Shown in pieces: positions 1-8,345 of a stretch of DNA of 64,000 nucleotides. The notes beneath the pieces were generated by a model. That model did not search any database, was not told the origin of the DNA, and was given only the letters and a program-made list of their open reading frames with translations. Origin of the DNA: JAJXXT01 sp963764465 (GTDB lineage Bacteria > Pseudomonadota > Alphaproteobacteria > Acetobacterales > Acetobacteraceae). The stretch lies in contig CAVXSO010000006.1 of assembly GCA_963764465.1 (NCBI GenBank), positions 930,001-994,000 of the forward strand. Reading direction: 5' to 3'. Position numbers and translations under genes: made by a program. How positions within the stretch are numbered: the first letter of the stretch is position 1; each line of letters starts with the position of its first letter.

Positions 1-239
1 GCCTCCGCGATGGCGTGCAGCGCGAGGGTGGTTTTTCCTGATGATTCAGGGCCGTAGATCTCGACGATGCGGCCGCGCGGGAGGCCGCCGATGCCGAGCG
101 CCATGTCCAGGCCCAGCGAGCCCGAGGAAATGACCTCGATCGCCTCCGACGGGCGGGCCCCCATCCGCATGATCGAGCCCTTGCCGAAGGCGCGCTCGAT
201 CTGCGCCATGGCGGCATCGAGCGCCTTGTTCTTTTCCAT
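1..239 (-). CDS. recA: RecA recombinase, N-terminal part (cut by window edge)
   Basis: The reverse strand from 239 reads MEKNKALDAAMAQIERAFGK and continues to the Walker A loop GPESSGKTT near residue 65, which is the ATP-binding site of RecA. Only about 79 of the usual 345-360 residues lie in the window. RecA forms filaments on single-stranded DNA, drives strand exchange and triggers LexA self-cleavage. The ATG is supported by a GGAG about 8 bases upstream. A GTTC-N7-GTTC box lies about 105 bases upstream, as expected for an SOS gene in this class. Very secure. Confidence 0.96.
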   Translation of the reverse strand, partial: MEKNKALDAAMAQIERAFGKGSIMRMGARPSEAIEVISSGSLGLDMALGIGGLPRGRIVEIYGPESSGKTTLALHAIAE

Positions 240-344
240 CTCTACGTCTCCGCGCGAATCCGGTTGTCTCAGGTCACGTCGCGCCAGACTGCACGCCGGA
301 ATGGCGGCAGACAATCGCGACTCGGTTGTTGGCGTTAACTTATC

Positions 345-359
345 GTTCTTTTTTTGTTC
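345..359 (-). promoter_or_regulatory. Alphaproteobacterial SOS (LexA) box of recA
   Basis: Two GTTC half-sites flank seven T residues: GTTC at 345-348 and GTTC at 356-359. Read toward recA this is GAAC-N7-GAAC. The direct-repeat form GTTC-N7-GTTC is the known LexA site of alphaproteobacteria, unlike the inverted CTGT-N8-ACAG of enterics. It lies between the end of the nucleotidyltransferase gene and the recA start, so recA is the natural target. The start site is not visible directly. Confidence 0.8.
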
Positions 360-362
360 TTG

Positions 363-941
363 TCACGCCCCTTCGATCGAAACCTCGGGCCAGCGCTCGC
401 GGACGGAGCGAACCACGGTTGGCCATGCGCGCGCCAGCGGGCGGTGCGGGTTGGGGCGCAACCGCAGCGCGAAGAGGTCCGCGAGGCCAAACGGGGCGAC
501 GACGTGGGGGCTGCCATCCGGCCGAAGGCGGACGCCGACAGCGAAGGCCGGGGCGACGAAGCGGGCGAGCGCGGCCTGGGTGGAGGGGAGCGGGGCGTAG
601 GGCTCGCCGAAATGCGCCTCGAACCAGAGATGGACGCGGGCCTGGTTGCGGACCTGGACCGGGGCCGGGAGCGAAGGCGGCAGGGCGGCCGCGACGCGGC
701 GGATGACCTGGTCCTCGGCGTCCCAGGAGGTGTCCGGGTCGAAGTAGCCGACATCGATGTCGCGCAGGCCGTGGCCTGGCGGGCGGGAGGTGAGGTGGTT
801 CCACGCTGTCTGGTAGACGGCGCCGGAAAAGACGAGCCAGTCCGGGAGATCCAGGGCGGCGAGAGCCTCCAGGACCTGCATGAGGCCTGCGTTGGCGCAC
901 AGGATCGCGGCGAGGCGGGTGGCGCCGGCCGGCTGCGTCAC
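363..941 (-). CDS. Nucleotidyltransferase family protein (DUF925/NTP_transf_6 type)
   Basis: This 192-residue protein contains WLVFSGAVYQTAWN near residue 35, the acidic motif DIDVGYFD, and RVHLWFE, the pattern of the small nucleotidyltransferase-like family once called DUF925. Members carry a reduced polymerase-beta-like core, but substrate and role are unknown. The start chosen is a GTG at 939-941 that overlaps the stop of the tartrate dehydratase gene as GTGA, so the two are probably translationally coupled and this is the last gene of the operon. Family assignment is fairly secure; a role in tartrate metabolism is not implied. Confidence 0.75.
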   Translation of the reverse strand: MTQPAGATRLAAILCANAGLMQVLEALAALDLPDWLVFSGAVYQTAWNHLTSRPPGHGLRDIDVGYFDPDTSWDAEDQVIRRVAAALPPSLPAPVQVRNQARVHLWFEAHFGEPYAPLPSTQAALARFVAPAFAVGVRLRPDGSPHVVAPFGLADLFALRLRPNPHRPLARAWPTVVRSVRERWPEVSIEGA

Positions 942-2107
942 ACAGCGAGCTCGCGCATGGCGGCGATGAGGTTGGCCTTGCCCTCGAAGCCGACGCCGGG
1001 AAGCTCCGGCATGGTGATGTGGCCGTCCCTGACCTCCACGCTGTCGGGGAAGCCGCCATAGGGCTGGAACAGGTCCGGGTAGTTCTCGTTGCCGCCGAGG
1101 CCGAGGCCCGCTGCGATGGCGAGCGACATCTGGTGGCCGCCATGGGGGATGCAGCGGGAGGGCGACCAGCCGGCGGCCTGCACGACCTCCAGCGTGCGCT
1201 GGTATTCGCAGAGGCCGTAGGAGAGCGCGCAGTCGAATTGCAGCCAGTCGCGGTCTGGCCGCATGCCGCCGTGGCGAAGCAGGTTGCGGGCGTCCTGGTG
1301 GCTGAAGAGGTTTTCGCCCGTGGCCATGGGGCCGGGGTAGAAATCCGCCAGCGCGGCCTGCAGCGCGTAGTCCAGCGGGTCGCCGGCTTCCTCGTACCAG
1401 AAGAGAGGGTAGGCGCGGAGCATCCTGGCGTAGGCGATGGCTGTTTCGAGGTCGAAACGGCCGTTGGCATCCACGGCGAGCTGGGCGCTGGTGCCGATTT
1501 CCGCGAGGACGGATTCGATGCGGGCCTGGTCCTCGGCGATGGAGGCGCCGCCGATCTTCATTTTGACGACGTTGTAGCCGCGGTCGACGTAGGAGCGCAT
1601 TTCGGCGCGCAGTTGGCGCGTGTCCTTGCCGGGGTAGTAGTAGCCGCCGGCAGCGTAGACGAAGACGCGCGGATTGGGGGCGCGGCCGGCGCGCTCGGCG
1701 AGGAGGCGGAAGAGCGGCACGCCGGCGATCTTGGCGGTGGCGTCCCAGATGGCCATGTCCAGCGTGCCGACGGCGACCGAGCGCTCGCCGTGGCCGCCGG
1801 GCTTTTCGTTGGCCATCATCGCGGCCCAGACGCGATCCGGGTCGAGGTTGGTGCCGGCGGGATCGAGCAGGGTGGCGGGGGCGGCCTCGCGGATGCGGGG
1901 GGCGAAACGCTCGCGGATGAGGCCGCCCTGGCCGTAGCGGCCGTTGGAGTTGAAGCCATAGCCGATGACGCGGCGCCCGTCGCGCACCGCGTCCGTCACC
2001 ACGGCGACGAGGCTCGTCGTCATCTTGCTGAAGTCGATGTAGGCGTTGCGGATCGGGGAGGCGATCGGGCGCGTGACCTCGAGGATGTCGACGATACGGA
2101 CGGACAT
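938..2107 (-). CDS. tarD: D(-)-tartrate dehydratase, enolase superfamily
   Basis: This 389-residue protein has the enolase-superfamily fold: a capping domain, then a beta-alpha barrel. Visible active-site residues are the KMKIGG motif with Lys182 and Lys184, metal ligands Asp213, Glu239 and Glu265, and His322 in IPHGGHQ. As I recall, these match in identity and numbering the characterised Bradyrhizobium D-tartrate dehydratase, which converts D-tartrate to oxaloacetate with Mg2+. The N-terminus (MSVRIVDILE) and length also agree. It lies downstream of an ABC importer and an SDR gene on the same strand, suggesting uptake and breakdown of tartrate or a close sugar acid. No missing key residue was seen. 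Confidence 0.88.
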   Translation of the reverse strand: MSVRIVDILEVTRPIASPIRNAYIDFSKMTTSLVAVVTDAVRDGRRVIGYGFNSNGRYGQGGLIRERFAPRIREAAPATLLDPAGTNLDPDRVWAAMMANEKPGGHGERSVAVGTLDMAIWDATAKIAGVPLFRLLAERAGRAPNPRVFVYAAGGYYYPGKDTRQLRAEMRSYVDRGYNVVKMKIGGASIAEDQARIESVLAEIGTSAQLAVDANGRFDLETAIAYARMLRAYPLFWYEEAGDPLDYALQAALADFYPGPMATGENLFSHQDARNLLRHGGMRPDRDWLQFDCALSYGLCEYQRTLEVVQAAGWSPSRCIPHGGHQMSLAIAAGLGLGGNENYPDLFQPYGGFPDSVEVRDGHITMPELPGVGFEGKANLIAAMRELAV

Positions 2108-2122
2108 GGGGTTCTCCAGGCT

Positions 2123-2794
2123 TTAGAGAGAGGCGCCGCCGCAGATGGTGATCTGCTGGCCGGTGATGGCGGAAGCGTCCGGGCCGAGCAGGAAGGCAAC
2201 GGTGCCCGCCACTTCCGCCGGCTGGATGAAGCGGCCGATGGGCGGCAGGCGGGGCGGTGTGCCCGCGCGCGCGGGATCCTGCAACATCGGGGTTTGCGTG
2301 GCGCCGGGTGCGACGACGTTGACCGTGATGCGACGGGGGGCAAGTTCCGCGGCCCAGGATCGGGCGAGGCCGAGAAGCGCCGCCTTGGTGGCGGCGTACT
2401 GGCTGCGGTTCGCGGCGCCGTTCGCGGTGCGGCTGCCGATGAGGACGATGCGCCCGCCATCCCCGATGCGCGGGAGCAGCGCGTCGGCGAGCATGGCGGC
2501 GGCGTGGACGTGGACGCGCCACATCGCCTCCCCCGCCCCGTGGTCGAGCGCGCCCAGGGGGGCGGTGCGCATGAAGCCGGCGGCGTGGACGATGGCGTCG
2601 AGCGCACGGATGGCGGCGAGCGCGGCGGCGGAATCCGGGCCAGCGAGCTCTGTCGTTATGCTTTCGAAATGCTCCTCCGCGATCGTCGGAGCCGCGCGGT
2701 CGAGACCGGTGACGTGCCAGCCGCCGGCGAGGAGACGGCGCGCGATCGCCGCCCCGATACCGGAGCTGGTGCCGGTGACGACCGCGCGCGCCAC
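2123..2794 (-). CDS. SDR family NAD(P)-dependent oxidoreductase
   Basis: This 223-residue classical short-chain dehydrogenase shows the nucleotide-binding motif TGTSSGIG near residue 7, the serine of IGSRTANG, and the catalytic pair Tyr-x3-Lys in QYAATK. A proline-glycine motif follows in NVVAPGATQTPM and the chain ends with GQQITICGGASL, as is usual. It sits 15 bases upstream of tarD and 6 bases downstream of the substrate-binding protein gene, so it belongs to the same operon. It could oxidise or epimerise a hydroxy acid linked to tartrate, but the substrate cannot be read from sequence. Confidence 0.88.
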   Translation of the reverse strand: MARAVVTGTSSGIGAAIARRLLAGGWHVTGLDRAAPTIAEEHFESITTELAGPDSAAALAAIRALDAIVHAAGFMRTAPLGALDHGAGEAMWRVHVHAAAMLADALLPRIGDGGRIVLIGSRTANGAANRSQYAATKAALLGLARSWAAELAPRRITVNVVAPGATQTPMLQDPARAGTPPRLPPIGRFIQPAEVAGTVAFLLGPDASAITGQQITICGGASL

Positions 2795-2800
2795 GAGCGC

Positions 2801-3859
2801 TCAGCCGGCGGCGTGGGCGGCGGTTTCCACCGCCTTCACGTCGTATTTGTCGATGGCGGGGATCAGTTCGTTGGTGAAGAGGGACGAGACGTCCTTCACG
2901 GTGACCTTGTCGAGTTTCGCCTCGGCAACGAACTCCGCGGGGTTGATGCTGCCCATCGCCGCACCCGCATAGGGCGCGGGGTAGAGCTTCGTGCGCCGCG
3001 CGATGGCGTGGACGATGGCGGCCTCCGCCTGTTCCTTCGTGGCGCCGCGAGGGGCGGTTTCAGGATACATGGCGAGGAAGGCGCGGGCGCCGGCGAGGTT
3101 GGAGGCGAGGATGTAGCGCGAGGCCTTGCTCACGCTCTGGCCGAAGCCGACGAGCAGGTCGCGGTCCGAGGCGAGCATCTTGCGGCTGGCCATGAGGAAC
3201 TGGCCGCCGACCATGGGCAGGTTCGCGGGGCGCGGAACGTAGGCGAGCTTGATGCCGGCGGCCTCGATGGTGCCGAAGCCGGTGTCGTAGTAGGCGAGCG
3301 CGTCGATCTGGTCGCGCTCCAGTGCCACGCCCGCGGGGACGCCGCCGCCGACGGCGATCCATTTCACGTCCTTGTCCGGATCGATGCCGAGCGTTTCCAG
3401 CACCGCGCGCGTGACCGGGTATTCCGTGCCGCCGAAGCTGGAGACGCCGATGCGCTTGCCGCGCAGGTCCTTGTAGCTGTGGATGGGCGAACCGGGCTTG
3501 ACCGCGATGTCCCACTTGTAGGGGTAGGTGTATTCGTAGAAATTGACGTCGTCCTTCCATTCGCCCTTGGCGAGAAGCGGAAGCTGGAAGGAGGGGACGC
3601 CGATGCCGATGTCGATATCGCCGCGATCCAGTGCCACCTGTACGTTGGCGTTGGTGCCGAGTGCGAGCGGCTTCAGGGTGAAGCCGGCCTCGCGGTTGTA
3701 GCCGAGTTGCTCGCCGATCACGGTGTTGATGACGATGGGGCCCATCGACTTGAGCCCGACGCCGAAGCGGAGCACGCGGGTGGCGGCGCGGGCCCGGCCG
3801 ATGGTGACGAGCGGCAGCGCCGCGCCGCCGGCGAGAATGTTGCGCCTGGTGAGTTTCAT
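2801..3859 (-). CDS. ABC transporter substrate-binding protein, NitT/TauT (NMT1-like) type
   Basis: This 352-residue exported protein starts MKLTRRNILAGG, a twin-arginine-type signal, with likely cleavage after RARA. The mature part has the NMT1/SsuA-like layout: GLKSMGPIVINTVIGEQLGY, then KDLRGKRIGVSSFGG, then PVTRAVLETLGIDPDKDV. ATG at 3859 was preferred over an in-frame ATG at 3961 because GAGGGGG lies just upstream and the signal begins there. It precedes the permease and ATPase functionally but lies downstream of them in the operon, after a gap of about 57 bases. The ligand is probably an organic anion; tartrate is an inference from tarD. Confidence 0.88.
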   Translation of the reverse strand: MKLTRRNILAGGAALPLVTIGRARAATRVLRFGVGLKSMGPIVINTVIGEQLGYNREAGFTLKPLALGTNANVQVALDRGDIDIGIGVPSFQLPLLAKGEWKDDVNFYEYTYPYKWDIAVKPGSPIHSYKDLRGKRIGVSSFGGTEYPVTRAVLETLGIDPDKDVKWIAVGGGVPAGVALERDQIDALAYYDTGFGTIEAAGIKLAYVPRPANLPMVGGQFLMASRKMLASDRDLLVGFGQSVSKASRYILASNLAGARAFLAMYPETAPRGATKEQAEAAIVHAIARRTKLYPAPYAGAAMGSINPAEFVAEAKLDKVTVKDVSSLFTNELIPAIDKYDVKAVETAAHAAG

Positions 3860-3917
3860 TGGTGTTTCCCCCTCGTTGACAATGTGAATCATCGCTTGCG
3901 GTGCGACCAGTGGACGG

Positions 3918-4760
3918 TCATCCTGCCCGGCGTCCCCAATGCACGACGCGCTTTTCCACACGCTGCACGAGCAGGTGCAGCGCGATGCCGGCGGCGCCGA
4001 GGATGACGAGGGCGGCGAAGACGCCGGCGACGTCGTTCACCGCCTCGGCCTGGGTGATGACGACGCCCATGCCCTGCTGCGCGCCGAGGAACTCCGCGAC
4101 GATGGTGCCGAGCAGCGCGTAGACCACCGCCATGTCGAGGCCGGCGAAGATGTAGGGCGCGGCACTCGGGAGCTTCACGATGCGGTAGGTTTCCAGCCGG
4201 CTGGCCGAGAGCGCCTTCATCAGGTCGAGGCGTTCGGGCTCCGTCGCGCGCAGGCCGGTGAAGCTGTTGATCATGACCGGGAAGAGTGCCAGCAGCGCGG
4301 CGATGGCGATTTTCGATCCGGCACCGAAACCGAACCAGATGACGACGAGCGGCGCGATGGCGACCTTCGGCAGGCTTTGCAGCGCGAAGGCGTAGGGCAT
4401 CAGCAGTTTTTCGATGAAGCGGCTCTCGGCCATGAGCGAGCCGAGCAGGAGGCCGGTGCCGGAGCCGATGGCGAAGCCGATGGCCGCGTTGCGCAGCGTG
4501 CCCCAGAGCGGGAGGTAGTAGCCGAGTGGGCTCGCGGGGCTGACGGCGATGCCGGAGACGAGCGCGCGCCAGACGGCTTCCGGCGCGGGCAGGATGTAGG
4601 GCGGCAGGTCGAGGACGCGGACCGCGGTTTCCCAGAGGGCAAGCAGGAGCACGAGGCCGAGGAGGGCGATGAGCGTGCCGTGCTCGCCGCGGGCGGGGCG
4701 GCGCTTCGTCGCGGTGGTGGCGGCGGCGTGGGTCGTCTGCGGCTGGGCCACGGCGCTCAT
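3918..4760 (-). CDS. ABC transporter permease, NitT/TauT family
   Basis: The 280-residue protein begins MSAVAQPQ and has about six membrane segments, starting with LIALLGLVLLLALWETAV. The cytoplasmic permease loop, which contacts the ATPase, is visible around ALSASRLETYRIVKLPSAAPYIFAGL, a form of the EAA loop typical of SsuC/TauC-type permeases. The start overlaps the ATPase stop by four bases (ATGA, 4757-4760), indicating coupled translation. It should form the inner-membrane channel for the binding protein encoded next. Confidence 0.92.
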   Translation of the reverse strand: MSAVAQPQTTHAAATTATKRRPARGEHGTLIALLGLVLLLALWETAVRVLDLPPYILPAPEAVWRALVSGIAVSPASPLGYYLPLWGTLRNAAIGFAIGSGTGLLLGSLMAESRFIEKLLMPYAFALQSLPKVAIAPLVVIWFGFGAGSKIAIAALLALFPVMINSFTGLRATEPERLDLMKALSASRLETYRIVKLPSAAPYIFAGLDMAVVYALLGTIVAEFLGAQQGMGVVITQAEAVNDVAGVFAALVILGAAGIALHLLVQRVEKRVVHWGRRAG

Positions 4761-5548
4761 TCCAGGCCTCCCTCGGCGTTGAGCAGGGCGCGGATCTCGC
4801 GCGCGAGCGGGGCGTAGGCGGGGTCTGTCACGATGGTGTCGAAGCTGCGCGGGCGGGCGATGGGAACCGGCAGGTCCGCAAGCACGCGGCCGGGGCGGGC
4901 GGACATGACGACGACACGGTCGGCGAGGAAGATCGCCTCGCCGATGCTGTGGGTGATGAGCAGAACGGTCTTTCCGCTCTCGCCCCAGATCCGTTGCAGT
5001 TCCGTGTTCATGCGCTCGCGCGTGAGGGCATCGAGCGCGCCGAAGGGCTCGTCCATCAGCAGGATCGCGGGGTCGCGCGCGAGGGCGCGGCAGATGCCGG
5101 CGCGCTGCTGCATGCCGCCGGAAAGCTCGTAGGGGTAGCGCTCGCCGAAGTCCGCGAGGCCGGCGAGCTTGAGCAGCGCGTCGATGCGGGGGTCGTTGGC
5201 CTCCCGCCTGCCGCCGACGCGCAACGGCAGCGCAACGTTCTGGCGGACGTTGAGCCAGGGGAGCAGGTTGGCGGCCTGGAAGACGACGCCGACCTCGGAC
5301 GACGGACCGGTGACATCGCGGCCGGCGAGCGCGAGGCGGCCCTCCTCGCATTCGTCGAGGCCCGCGAGCAGGCGCAGCAGCGTCGATTTGCCGCAGCCCG
5401 AGGGGCCGACGACGCAGACGAACTCGCCGGCGCCGATCGAAAGATCGACAGAAGCGAGGGCACGGACATTGCCGGCGGCGAAGGTCTTGCCGACGCCGTC
5501 CAGCGTGATCAGGGGATCCGCAGCCATATTCCCCCCACCCCTTTCCAT
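4757..5548 (-). CDS. ABC transporter ATP-binding protein, NitT/TauT family
   Basis: A complete ABC ATPase of about 263 residues: Walker A GPSGCGKST, Q-loop VVFQAANLLPW, signature LSGGMQQRAGICRALA, Walker B AILLMDEPFGALD, and the switch histidine in LLITHSIGEA. It energises uptake with the adjacent permease. The ATG at 5548 was chosen because GGAGG lies four bases upstream; ATGs at 5563 and 5527 are alternatives, the latter after GGGGGG. It overlaps the permease by four bases and follows the lyase gene by about 25 bases. Confidence 0.92.
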   Translation of the reverse strand: MERGGGNMAADPLITLDGVGKTFAAGNVRALASVDLSIGAGEFVCVVGPSGCGKSTLLRLLAGLDECEEGRLALAGRDVTGPSSEVGVVFQAANLLPWLNVRQNVALPLRVGGRREANDPRIDALLKLAGLADFGERYPYELSGGMQQRAGICRALARDPAILLMDEPFGALDALTRERMNTELQRIWGESGKTVLLITHSIGEAIFLADRVVVMSARPGRVLADLPVPIARPRSFDTIVTDPAYAPLAREIRALLNAEGGLE

Positions 5549-5573
5549 GGTGCCTCCATCCATGATTGGAGCC

Positions 5574-6506
5574 TCAGGCGGCCTCGCGCACGACGATCCC
5601 GGCCGCTTCCACCGCGGCGCGGATGCGGGCGAGATCCTCGGGGCCGGGGGCGTGCGTGGGCGGGCGCATGGTGGCGGATTTCAGGATGCCGGCGGCCTGC
5701 ATCGCGGCCTTCATGCAGGCATGGGCCTCGGCGGTCGGCTCGCCCGCGCCGTAGACCGCGTCCTTGAGCGGATCGATACGTGCCTGCAACGCCTGCGCGC
5801 GCCCGAGGTCGCCGGCGGCGACGGCCTCCAGCAGTTCGGCGATGAGGTCGGGGATGAGGGAGCCGAAGCCGACGAGCGCGCCGTCCACGCCCTGGACCAT
5901 GGAGGCGAGGAGGTATTCGTCGTGGCAGGTGAGCAGCGCCTTCTGCGGTGCCACGGCGCGGATCGCCTTGAGGTCGGCCGCGTATTTGTTCATCTCGCGC
6001 GTGCCGATCTTGAAGGCCTGGACGTACGGCAGGCGGGCGAGGTCCGCGAGGAGGGACGAGGAGAAGCTGGCCCTGGTCCAGGCGGGGTAGACGTGGACGA
6101 TGAGGGGCAGGCCCGTCGCCTCGCCGATCGCCGTGAAGTAGGCGAGCACCTGGTCCGGGCGGAAGCCGAAGCGCAGCCAGTGGTGCGGGGGCATGATGTC
6201 GAGGCCGGAGGCGCCGGCCGCCTTCGCCCAGCCGGCCTGTTCCACGGCGTCGCGGATGCCCTCGCAGACGATGGAGGAGATGACGGGGCAGATGCCCTTC
6301 GTCGCTTCCACGGTGATGCGGGTGACCTCGGCGCGCTCGCGGGGCGTGAGGGAGAAGACCTCGCCGGTGTGACCGTTGGTCATCAGCGCCACGACGCCGT
6401 TGCGACGGGCGAGCCAGGCGGCGAAGCGCGTGAGTTCCGGCGCGTCGATCGCATGGTCGGGACGGAAGGGCACGGTGATCGCGGGGATGAGGCCGTGGAA
6501 GTTCAT
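5574..6506 (-). CDS. Dihydrodipicolinate synthase (DapA/NanA) family lyase
   Basis: This 310-residue protein has the DapA-family aldolase barrel. The expected residues are a tyrosine in HVYPAW (Tyr140), the Schiff-base lysine in QAFKIGTR (Lys166), and the N-terminal MTNGHTGEVFSL corresponding to the GTTGE pyruvate-binding loop. The family condenses or cleaves pyruvate or oxo-acid aldol products. True DapA is unlikely because of the divergent MTNGHTGE loop and the location in an importer/tartrate operon, so a catabolic 2-oxo-acid aldolase or dehydratase is more probable. It lies between the regulator and the ATPase, 25 bases from each. Confidence 0.85.
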   Translation of the reverse strand: MNFHGLIPAITVPFRPDHAIDAPELTRFAAWLARRNGVVALMTNGHTGEVFSLTPRERAEVTRITVEATKGICPVISSIVCEGIRDAVEQAGWAKAAGASGLDIMPPHHWLRFGFRPDQVLAYFTAIGEATGLPLIVHVYPAWTRASFSSSLLADLARLPYVQAFKIGTREMNKYAADLKAIRAVAPQKALLTCHDEYLLASMVQGVDGALVGFGSLIPDLIAELLEAVAAGDLGRAQALQARIDPLKDAVYGAGEPTAEAHACMKAAMQAAGILKSATMRPPTHAPGPEDLARIRAAVEAAGIVVREAA

Positions 6507-6531
6507 CGTCCGGTTTCCTCGTTTCGATCTG

Positions 6532-7431
6532 TTAGCGTGATGTCTGCACGGCGAAGCCGCCGGAGGCCTGCAGCGCGCGCGAGAGCGCGGCCGCGGCCTG
6601 CATGACCGGGGCGGCGGCGGCGGCCTCGAACGCCGCGCGCGGCATGCGCAGCGCGGGGGCGGCGACGGAGAGGCCGGCGACGGGCGCGCCGTCCGCGTCC
6701 AGCACCGGGGCGGAGAGGACGCGCAGGCCGGCGACGGTTTCCTGCTCCGACAGCGCGTAGCCGCGGGCGCGGACGGTTTCGAGGCGGGCCAGAAGCGCGT
6801 CGAGATTCGTTTCGGTATGCTCGGTGAGCTTCACGCGCTCGCGCGCCTCCAGCACGCGGACCTGCTCGGCGCGCGGCAGGAAGGCGAGGATGGCGTGGCC
6901 GATGGCGGTGCAGTAGGCGGGCACGCGGGTGCCGATGCGGACCTCCACGCCGAGGCGGGTGAGGCCGGCCTGGATGCGCTCCACGTAAAGGATCTCGGCG
7001 GCTTCCAGCACGCCGATGGAGGCGGCCTCGTTCACCTCGCCGACCAGGCGGCGCAGGACCGGGCGGGCGGCGCTGCGCAGGTCCGCGCGGGCGATGGCGT
7101 GGAAGCCGAGGTCCAGGCATTTGAGGGTGAGGCGGAAGGCGCGGGTGCCTTCGACGCGCTCCACGTAGCCCAGCATGACCAGCGTGTTGAGCAGGCGGAA
7201 GGCGACGGCGTTGGAAAGGCCGGCGCGGCGGGCGACCTGCGCGAGGGCAAGTTCCGGCGCGTCCGCGGTGAAGGCCTCCAGCACGCGGAAGCCCTTGGCG
7301 AGGGAGAGGACGACGTTCTTGTCGCCGATGGCCGCGCCGTCGCGCGCGGGTGCGCGCGTGGTGGGCACGCGCCGGGTGGGGGCCGGGTCCGGCGTCGACT
7401 CGTGCGGGGCGTCGGGCGACGAGGGAGGCAT
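6532..7431 (-). CDS. IclR family transcriptional regulator
   Basis: The 299-residue protein has a 35-40 residue Pro/Ala-rich N-terminal extension, then an IclR winged helix (LAKGFRVLEAFTADAPEL, with recognition region ARRAGLSNAVAFRLLNTLV), then the effector-binding domain ending at GLSVAAPALRM. IclR proteins typically sense small organic acids and control adjacent catabolic genes. It is the first gene of the minus-strand operon reaching tarD. Two GTTCG-N5-CGAA-type palindromes lie 50-85 bases upstream, suggesting direct autoregulation and control of the whole operon. The extension is longer than the usual 250-residue family length. Confidence 0.92.
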   Translation of the reverse strand: MPPSSPDAPHESTPDPAPTRRVPTTRAPARDGAAIGDKNVVLSLAKGFRVLEAFTADAPELALAQVARRAGLSNAVAFRLLNTLVMLGYVERVEGTRAFRLTLKCLDLGFHAIARADLRSAARPVLRRLVGEVNEAASIGVLEAAEILYVERIQAGLTRLGVEVRIGTRVPAYCTAIGHAILAFLPRAEQVRVLEARERVKLTEHTETNLDALLARLETVRARGYALSEQETVAGLRVLSAPVLDADGAPVAGLSVAAPALRMPRAAFEAAAAAPVMQAAAALSRALQASGGFAVQTSR

Positions 7432-7481
7432 GGGCGCGTGCCTTGGTGGGCGTGCCTTGGTGGCTGCCGGCGTTTCCGTTA

Positions 7482-7515
7482 GTTCGGATTACGAACTTTT
7501 ATTCGTGTAGCGAAC
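7482..7515 (-). promoter_or_regulatory. Tandem operator-like palindromes upstream of the iclR-tartrate operon
   Basis: Two 15-bp inverted repeats lie in tandem: GTTCGGATTACGAAC at 7482-7496 and ATTCGTGTAGCGAAC at 7501-7515. Both have the form NTTCG-N5-CGAAN with centres 19 bases apart, about two helical turns. This fits cooperative binding by two dimers of a regulator such as IclR, whose gene starts at 7431. Binding is inferred. Confidence 0.6.
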
Positions 7516-7702
7516 ATTCGGTACGCCCGCCCTCGCCTGCTGTCAACCGGGGCGCCCGCCGCAGCTTGCGTGGCGCTCGCTGGCGCCGGCGGCGCGGCGC
7601 GGGGCGGCGCGGCGCGTAGGCGTCGGGGCCCTGGCGGCGGGGAAGAAAGGATTGACGGGCGTGGCATGGATGCGGGCGGTGGCGGGCGCTAACCTTCCCG
7701 GC

Positions 7703-8173
7703 ATGAACGCCCCTGCCCCTCCCGCCGCGCTGGAACGACGGCTCGATGCCGCGGCGGAGGCGTGCGCGCGGGACGGCGAGACGCTGACGCCGCTGCGGCG
7801 GGCGGTGCTGGCGCTGGTGCTGCAGGCGCCGCGGCCGCTGACGGCCTATCAGCTACTGGAGCAATTGCAGGCGGCGCGGCGGGCGGCGCCGCCGACGATC
7901 TACCGCGCGCTCGACTTCCTGCTGGCGCGGCGGCTGGTGCACCGGATCGAGCGGCTGGGGGCGTTCGTCGCCTGCGCGGAGCCGGACCATGAGCACGCGC
8001 TGGCGCAGTTCCTGATCTGCCGGCAGTGCCACGCGGTGACGGAGCTGGACGACCATGACGTGGCGGAGGCCGTGGCTGCTGCCGCAGGTAGTATTGGGTT
8101 CCGCCTGGAACACGCGGTGATCGAGGTTGACGGGCTGTGCGCGTCCTGCGCGCGAGGCGCGCCGGCGGCATAA
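7703..8173 (+). CDS. zur: Fur family transcriptional regulator, Zur-like
   Basis: A 156-residue Fur-family protein with an N-terminal winged helix (LTPLRRAVLALVLQ ... PPTIYRALDFLLARRLVHRIE). The dimerisation domain carries AEPDHEHALAQFLICRQCHAVTE, with a CxxC zinc site, and a second CxxC in LCASCARG. This cysteine arrangement and the EPDHEH stretch fit Zur, the zinc-responsive repressor, better than Fur or PerR. ATG at 7703 is favoured over one at 7652 because the family N-terminus starts shortly after it. No zinc transporter genes are next to it. Confidence 0.75.
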   Translation: MNAPAPPAALERRLDAAAEACARDGETLTPLRRAVLALVLQAPRPLTAYQLLEQLQAARRAAPPTIYRALDFLLARRLVHRIERLGAFVACAEPDHEHALAQFLICRQCHAVTELDDHDVAEAVAAAAGSIGFRLEHAVIEVDGLCASCARGAPAA

Positions 8174-8345
8174 GCGCAGGAAGACCGGGAATTCAGGCCG
8201 AAAAGGCCGGTTCTTCAATAATTGTCTCAGTGCTTGCTGCGTCCGAATATGATCCGGTAGGTTATTTTTGCGACGCGAGACGAGGGTGTTCTCCGGCATC
8301 GCGGAGATCTGCGAACCCACACGGGCTTTGGAAGGAATACCGGAT

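Noticed and set aside
1019..4006. A 995-codon open frame on plus across the tartrate operon
   Set aside because: It is antisense to tarD, the SDR and the binding-protein gene; composition is Gly/Ala/Arg/Asp only, with no motif. High GC leaves long stop-free antisense frames.
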